Of a DNA stretch of 64,000 nt, positions 58,849 through 64,000 are shown piece after piece. The notes under the pieces were generated by a model, which was not told the DNA's origin, searched no databases, and worked only from the letters and a program-made list of their open reading frames with translations. Numbering within the stretch: the stretch's first letter is position 1; every line of letters begins with the position of its first letter. This stretch comes from Aselliscus stoliczkanus (Eukaryota; Chordata; Mammalia; Chiroptera; Hipposideridae), in NCBI GenBank assembly GCA_033961575.1, contig CM066732.1, forward strand, positions 77,032,687-77,096,686, in the 5' to 3' direction. The position numbers were made by a program, and so were the translations under genes.

Positions 58849-59081
58849 CAGAGGGTTCCAAAAAACTGTATACACATTTTAAGAAAGGGAAAAACTAGGA
58901 AAATTGTAATAATACATACCAATAACAAAAGATGAATACAAGTCATGTTTGACTTCTGCAATTACAAGAGGTGCACATAGTGGTTACCATCAGCATCCAG
59001 ACACTTCTGATAATGAAAAACTACTGCTTGAGCATAGATAACATCTCTTAGAATCTGTATACATTTTTTTGGCAACCCCGG
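58849..59081 (-). mobile_element. Mariner-family MITE, copy 2, nested in L2
   Basis: The 233-bp element is flanked by TA (58847-58848, 59082-59083), with ends CAGAGGGTTCCAAAAAACTG and CCGGGGTTGCCAAAAAAATG. It shares most of its interior with the copy at 40506, but the transposase-like frame is broken. Confidence 0.87.
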
Positions 59082-59250
59082 TATATGCTCACATGATGGC
59101 ACTTAGCATAGTGGGTTTCAGTTACCAGTCTACTTCTCTCTCTGCATTCTGTGAGATCTTTTAGAAGAAGATACCTGCCTTTTTCATAAGTGTATCCCAC
59201 CAGTTAGAATAGCATCTGGTACATATTGCTACATTTGGTAAATATTTGTA
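59082..59250 (+). mobile_element. L2 LINE 3' piece of split copy
   Basis: 'ccaccagttagaatagcatctggtacatattgctacatttggtaaatatttgtaag' completes the L2 interrupted by the mariner MITE. Confidence 0.65.
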
Positions 59251-60236
59251 AGATACATTACACCATTAACAGCTACATGCAATTGTAGTTGTATTAGTTA
59301 ATGCAATTACCATGAACCTAAAACACAGCATTTTACTTCATGTAAATATAGTATTAACAAACATTAGGTAGCATGGAAAACATTAGTTTCTCTCTCACTA
59401 TTCAGCATTCGTCAGATCATAAATGAAGAAACCTATAGATTTTGACCTCAATAATTAAAGTCACAGAAAACACGACTGGAACTCACAGAAAACCATAAAT
59501 ATTTTGGAAAATAAAACCTACAAGAAATTAGGCAAAAGTTAAGAGTACTCATTGTAAGAAAAGATGAGGCCAGTCGAATGGAAATCATTGAGTTGAATCA
59601 AGAATTTTCTGCTGAGGCTGGTAACAAGTATTTCCTCATCTTCTCTAAGGGAGGAATGAGATAAAAACTATCTGGTAAAGAAAGTGAAAGAGTTTGAGGC
59701 ATATATATGTATCCTCTAGCTTATTAGAGGGGATGAAGCCTTCCTAGAGAAAATGGAAAAAAATAATCCAAAAGAAAAACTGGAAGAAAAAGACTTCAGT
59801 GGGGTTGGTGCTAAATCAAATGGAGGATCAGAAGATTAGAGAAGTTAAGCTATCATCAAGGAAAAGAAGAAAACTAGATTCTACTAAAACCACAAAATCC
59901 ATAAGTGGCACTGCTCATTACAGGTGAATTCAGATCTTCTAAAGAAAATGCAGCAGCGCAGGCCCAGGAGGCACAGCCATCAGCCCAGGATACCTGGTAC
60001 AGCCTCCAGAGAAAGAGGGCCGGTGGGTTTGTTGGTGACTCATTACTGGTTGATGGGTTGATGATTCAATATGACCAATCAAGAAGTTCATGGTTTTCCA
60101 AAAGGATATGGCATTGAATCTGCAAACTCTTACCCACTACTGCTTACTAAAGTGAAAATAAATGATAAGTTATAGAAAGTGCTTTAAGTTACCTCTAGGA
60201 GTTTTAAAGCTTTGGGACTGAAATTGGAAGCATTCA
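59251..60236. other. Unassigned A-rich noncoding stretch
   Basis: Purine-rich sequence with short frames. The 70-codon frame at 59905-60117 has no recognised domain. Confidence 0.4.
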
Positions 60237-60240
60237 TGGA

Positions 60241-60389
60241 ATTTTTTTTTTTTTTAGCTGAGCCATCCTGCTACCTGTTGGCAGTTCAGCGGCTGCTCAG
60301 CTCAGGCTGGGCATCAAACTGCTGGTTGCTCAGAGCTCAGCTCGCACTCTTGAGTGAGCTCTTAACCAACTGAGCCACTCAGCCGGCCC
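60241..60389 (-). mobile_element. tRNA-derived SINE, second type, copy 2
   Basis: The minus strand starts GGGCCGGCTGAGTGGCTCAG, carries box A and a degenerate box B (AGTTTGATGCC), and ends with 'gcaggatggctcagct' plus poly-A. A short imperfect target duplication (tggaattttttt / tggaatattttt) lies at 60237 and 60390. Same family as 23804-23990. Confidence 0.88.
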
Positions 60390-61309
60390 TGGAATATTTT
60401 TATCTTTGAGGTAATGGCTTACTTAGTATGAGAAAGCTGGTTAGAAAAACAGTGTTAACAGATTTGTTTTTCAATTAAAATATACTTTTAAAATTGTGTA
60501 ACAGAGTTATAATTTGTTTTATGGCTCAAGATAGAGGAGCTGTTACAAAGAACAGGAAATGTATGTTTGGCAGCAAAAGAGTTTAAAGGGAAAACTGGGG
60601 CGAGGCCCAGGCAAAACACTCCAAGAGAAAACTGCAGAAGACAGTATGTTTGGCAAAGATAAAATAATAACAGAAGTTTTGTACCCAATACTTATGGCAT
60701 TAGGAGTATATACACTAAAGGGCAAAGTAGGCAATAATATAAAATAAACCTGAAATATTAGCACAAAGTAGCATAATATAAAGGTTAAGAGAGAAGTAAG
60801 CACTTATACCAAGACTCTGGGATGTGACTCATGCATGGAGAATGGTGACAGAGGCACATGTTGATCAAAAAAGTACAACTAACAAATTGGGCAGGAGTAG
60901 TAGAATCTGTTTAGTACCAACCAACAAACATGCAAGTGAAATTCTAGAGGAAAAAATAATTCTAGAATATGTGAACTCAATGGAGAGTGTTTGCACTAAG
61001 AAAGAAATAATTGAACTTGCTGTGGGAGGGAGATTACAGATGCCTGATGGGAGATAAGGAAGATGGTTTCCGAAAGTAGATTATCAAACCAGGTAACAGA
61101 ATAATAATGTGGTGATGAGGGAAACTCAAGTATTGGTGTATCTGTTGGAACTATTATTCAGCTAAAAGCAAAACATCTGATAAATTCCTGCCTTCTTGGC
61201 AATTTCAGCTTTCAGAAGGAAAAGGAAAAAAATGTGTATAAATACGAGCTCTGATTTTCTTCGATACCTTCAATCTCTTTCGAACAGGTAAAAGAAAGTA
61301 GAACATAAA
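60390..61309. other. Unassigned noncoding stretch
   Basis: AT-rich and purine-rich, with no gene or confident repeat. Confidence 0.4.
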
Positions 61310-61720
61310 AATCATGTAATCTCAGAGTTGAAGGATCACAAATGTTATTCAGGCCAACACATGAGCTCCATCTATGCTGACCCTGCCATGGATGGCCAGG
61401 CTGTCATTGAACACTTTAGGTGACACAATTGTCATGAGACTGTCATACCACTTTTGGCCAGTTTTGACTGAGTTACCTTTATAGTGAGATTATAATCAGT
61501 TCAGTCATTGGTCTTAATTCTAATTCCACTGAGTACATAGATTAAAAGTAACTCTTTTTCTTCAAGTCGGTCCTTCAAATATTTGAAGACAGTTTCACGT
61601 TCCCTTGAGCTTTCTTTTTCCTAGACTTAAGCCCCATCTTGTTCAGTCACTGTTCACATGACTTGTTTTGCATATTTTCATCCAGGCTTGTTTTCTTCTG
61701 GACAAAATGAAGGACGAATA
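61310..61720 (+). mobile_element. L3/CR1 LINE 3' fragment
   Basis: 'caaatatttgaagacagtttcacgttcccttgagctttctttttcctagacttaagccccatcttgttcagtcactgttcacatgac' follows the L3/CR1 3' region in order. The left end 'tcagagttgaaggatcacaaatgttattcaggcc' also fits. Confidence 0.65.
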
Positions 61721-62684
61721 TTGATGAGATGTAGGCAAGAACTTTGAGAAAAAGCTGTAACAGTATGCTGTGGTCATTTTTATGAAGAAAGGGAAGGATG
61801 GGTATTTTGAATCATACATCCTGAGTTCTAGGTGTACTGATTCAAAAATGTAATGAATAGATAACCATAATCCCATGACTAGAGATTCTAAAACAGAATA
61901 TTTCTCAAAGCAACTGGGAGATTCTAAAAGAAGACCTACTATAATGATCCACATGAAGAAATAAAGATGAGAAAGACCGCACAATAAAGAAAAATAGTTG
62001 GCTATTTTTAATAAAGAAAAAAGTAGGCTTGTTAAATGCAGTTATTTAAAAAGTATGTAAAGTGAGGAAGGAGATACAGTGAGTGGGATGGGTTAAAAAA
62101 ATGGCATGGAACTAAAATTAAAGTGTCTGAAAGGCTGGAGCAGGAAATAACCTTAGATTTATAAAAACTTCTGGAGATAGCATAATAAGTATGCCCATAT
62201 ATTTATGTATACACGCACACAGACGCCCTCACCAATATCTGGAAGGGTCAAGGACACTTAATTGGCAAGATTATATAATGCTGATTTGCCATAGGGGGGG
62301 AAAGATAAAATTACTATTTTTCTTTTTCCTTCCAGGTTCTCTATCAAGAAGAAAGAACAGAAAAAGTGAAACAAAACAAAAAACCGAACCTTAAAGGGTT
62401 AAGAGCATCATTAAAAAGAAACAAAAATGAAGGACTTGGCATAATGTGTGTGTTTGTGTGTGTACATTCATGTATACATATTTATGTTAGATATATATTT
62501 GTATCTCCCTATATATACAAATTTCATATACTTGAATAGAAAAGAATATAAATAAATCAAATTAAATACATTCATGCTCCACCATGTAGGCAATCCATAA
62601 CCTAAAGATCCAGTACCATGGTTGGTAAATTCGGGATCATTTTATTAAAAATGATTAATAAACATCATTAAAAGAAACTACTGT
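61721..62684. other. Unassigned AT-rich noncoding stretch
   Basis: No gene recognised. A short impure TG run lies at about 62447-62463. The material may belong to the L1 whose 3' end follows. Confidence 0.4.
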
Positions 62685-62770
62685 AAATTATATAAATGTG
62701 TAACCACTATGCCATACTCCTGAAACTAATATAAAATAATATTGAATGTTGACTGTAATTGAAAAAAAAA
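62685..62770 (+). mobile_element. L1 LINE 3' end
   Basis: 'tataaatgtgtaaccactatgccatactcctgaaactaatataaaataatattgaatgttgactgtaattg' plus poly-A is a standard laurasiatherian L1 3' end of a different subfamily from the copy at 24005. Confidence 0.8.
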
Positions 62771-64000
62771 CAGATTTCCAAGTTTGTATGTGGTTACATA
62801 TGAAAGTGAACAGTTTATTGTACTATCTGTTGCAAGGAATATTTTATGGATAAAGGAAAAAGGGAAATACAGTAATTATAAAAAAAAAAAAAGAAAAGGA
62901 ACTACTGGGAACCAGTAAATGTATACTGCAAGTCTTGGTGAATTAACATCTTTTTCCATAGAGTTTGTAGATTCTTAGCCAAACGATTCCTCTAATATAG
63001 TTTTTTAGCAGCATATTTTCTGGACTTGAAATTTAGGAAGACTAGGTAGATAAAATATAGGTAAATGGAATAATACCTAGCTGAGCAACTAAATCCAGTG
63101 TTAACTGACAAAAGAATGTCCATCATCTTATGAAGGGCTCTCTTCTATTCGTTTACTATGGAAATACCCTGAATCATTATTTTTATCAATAGCTCCTTAA
63201 AGATACCCCAATATATAGATAAAATGTATTTCAGAGGGAGAACTCACATCAGAGTTAAAACTTAGTAAGTCAGAACAAGGTTCAGGGAACACTAAGCTAC
63301 GGTGGACAGAAAGTATGCTGAGTCCCACACTTGGGCTAACATGCCCTCCGTGTATGATGGGAAAACCTGGCTCAACCGTTGTAATTACGACTGAGATCTG
63401 GAATTGTTAGTTGACCATCCATTTGAGAAGAGCCAATAACTAAGTGGCTGTTAAATGGCTGATGTGATGTTTAAGCCATAAGAGTAGAAGCATCATTTTC
63501 AGATCCAGGGGTTTGGACCTTCCCCTCGTCTTCGCCCCACTGGGACCACATCAGATGATTGGGTCATGTCAAAGCATGAAGTAGCTGCAAAGTATGCCTT
63601 ATGAAGAATCACAAAGGAATTTAATAAGGAAAGAACTTGTGGAAGAGAGCTCTTAGGGAAAAAAATGAGATTTTGGTTAAAAAGGCAAAACTAGGATGGA
63701 AAAGTGAAAAAAAATATGAAGATATTTCTAAAAATGAGAATGTAATAATAAGGTGGGCGGCCTTGGAAGGGATCAAGTTTGAGATTCTTAGAAATATTTG
63801 AACAGTGGTCAGGTGACTTCTGTCAGGAATGTTTTGAAAGAGATTCCTGCATTGAAAGGAAGTGTGAGATAACTTCTGAAGTTCCCTGCATTCTGAGATT
63901 CTATGCCTTTCTTTTTATGCTATTGCCTCAACAGTAGATGGTGTATTCAATATTGGCCAAAAAAGTTAGGCTTAATAAAGAATGTTGCAGAGAACTAATC
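62771..64000. other. Unique noncoding stretch to window end
   Basis: I see no gene or assignable repeat. A poly-A run lies at 62880-62892. Confidence 0.4.

Overview
The window reads as intergenic or deep intronic DNA from a placental mammal, most likely a bat. It is AT-rich, CpG-depleted and full of interspersed repeats. I found no exon, processed gene or RNA gene I can defend. The longest open frames (about 130-161 codons) lie inside SINE or L2 sequence or show no recognisable domain. Ancient mammalian repeats (L2, MIR, L3/CR1, MLT1, hAT and Tigger relics, L1M) are common. Two younger layers point to a bat: tRNA-derived SINEs beginning GGCCGGCCGAGTGGC, whose 3' part resembles SINEs I associate with horseshoe and leaf-nosed bats (Rhinolophoidea), and two copies of a TA-flanked mariner MITE. 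The bat assignment is an inference from memory of these families, not a database result. Layout: 1-13.6 kb is mostly unique sequence with a TCTA microsatellite, a CA repeat, one hAT relic and an LTR-like block near 3.6 kb. 13.6-17.7 kb is L2-rich: one L2 is split by an L1M fragment and two L2 pieces meet tail to tail. 21.3-26.3 kb is a SINE and DNA-transposon cluster, including a composite SINE inserted with an 18-bp target duplication into a Tigger-like MITE. 26.3-31.5 kb is unique. 31.5-37.4 kb holds MIR, two L2 elements each broken by a later insert, and an MLT1 LTR. 37.4-40 kb is unique and contains a perfect CRE palindrome. 40-47 kb has a mariner MITE, an odd 200-bp insert between 19-bp direct repeats, and many MIR/L2 relics. 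47-54.3 kb has two more composite SINEs and a perfect 15-bp hairpin. 54.3-64 kb has MIR, L2, a hAT MITE, a second mariner copy nested in L2, a second-type SINE, an L3 fragment and an L1 3' end. There are no co-acting genes to describe, and nothing supports an undescribed protein-based system. The points most worth checking are the modular SINE family and its antisense open frame, the 19-bp-repeat insert at 40.9 kb, the 50.95 kb hairpin, the LTR-like block at 3.6 kb, and several unique stretches that may be conserved regulatory DNA. Repeat boundaries for old elements are estimates by eye.
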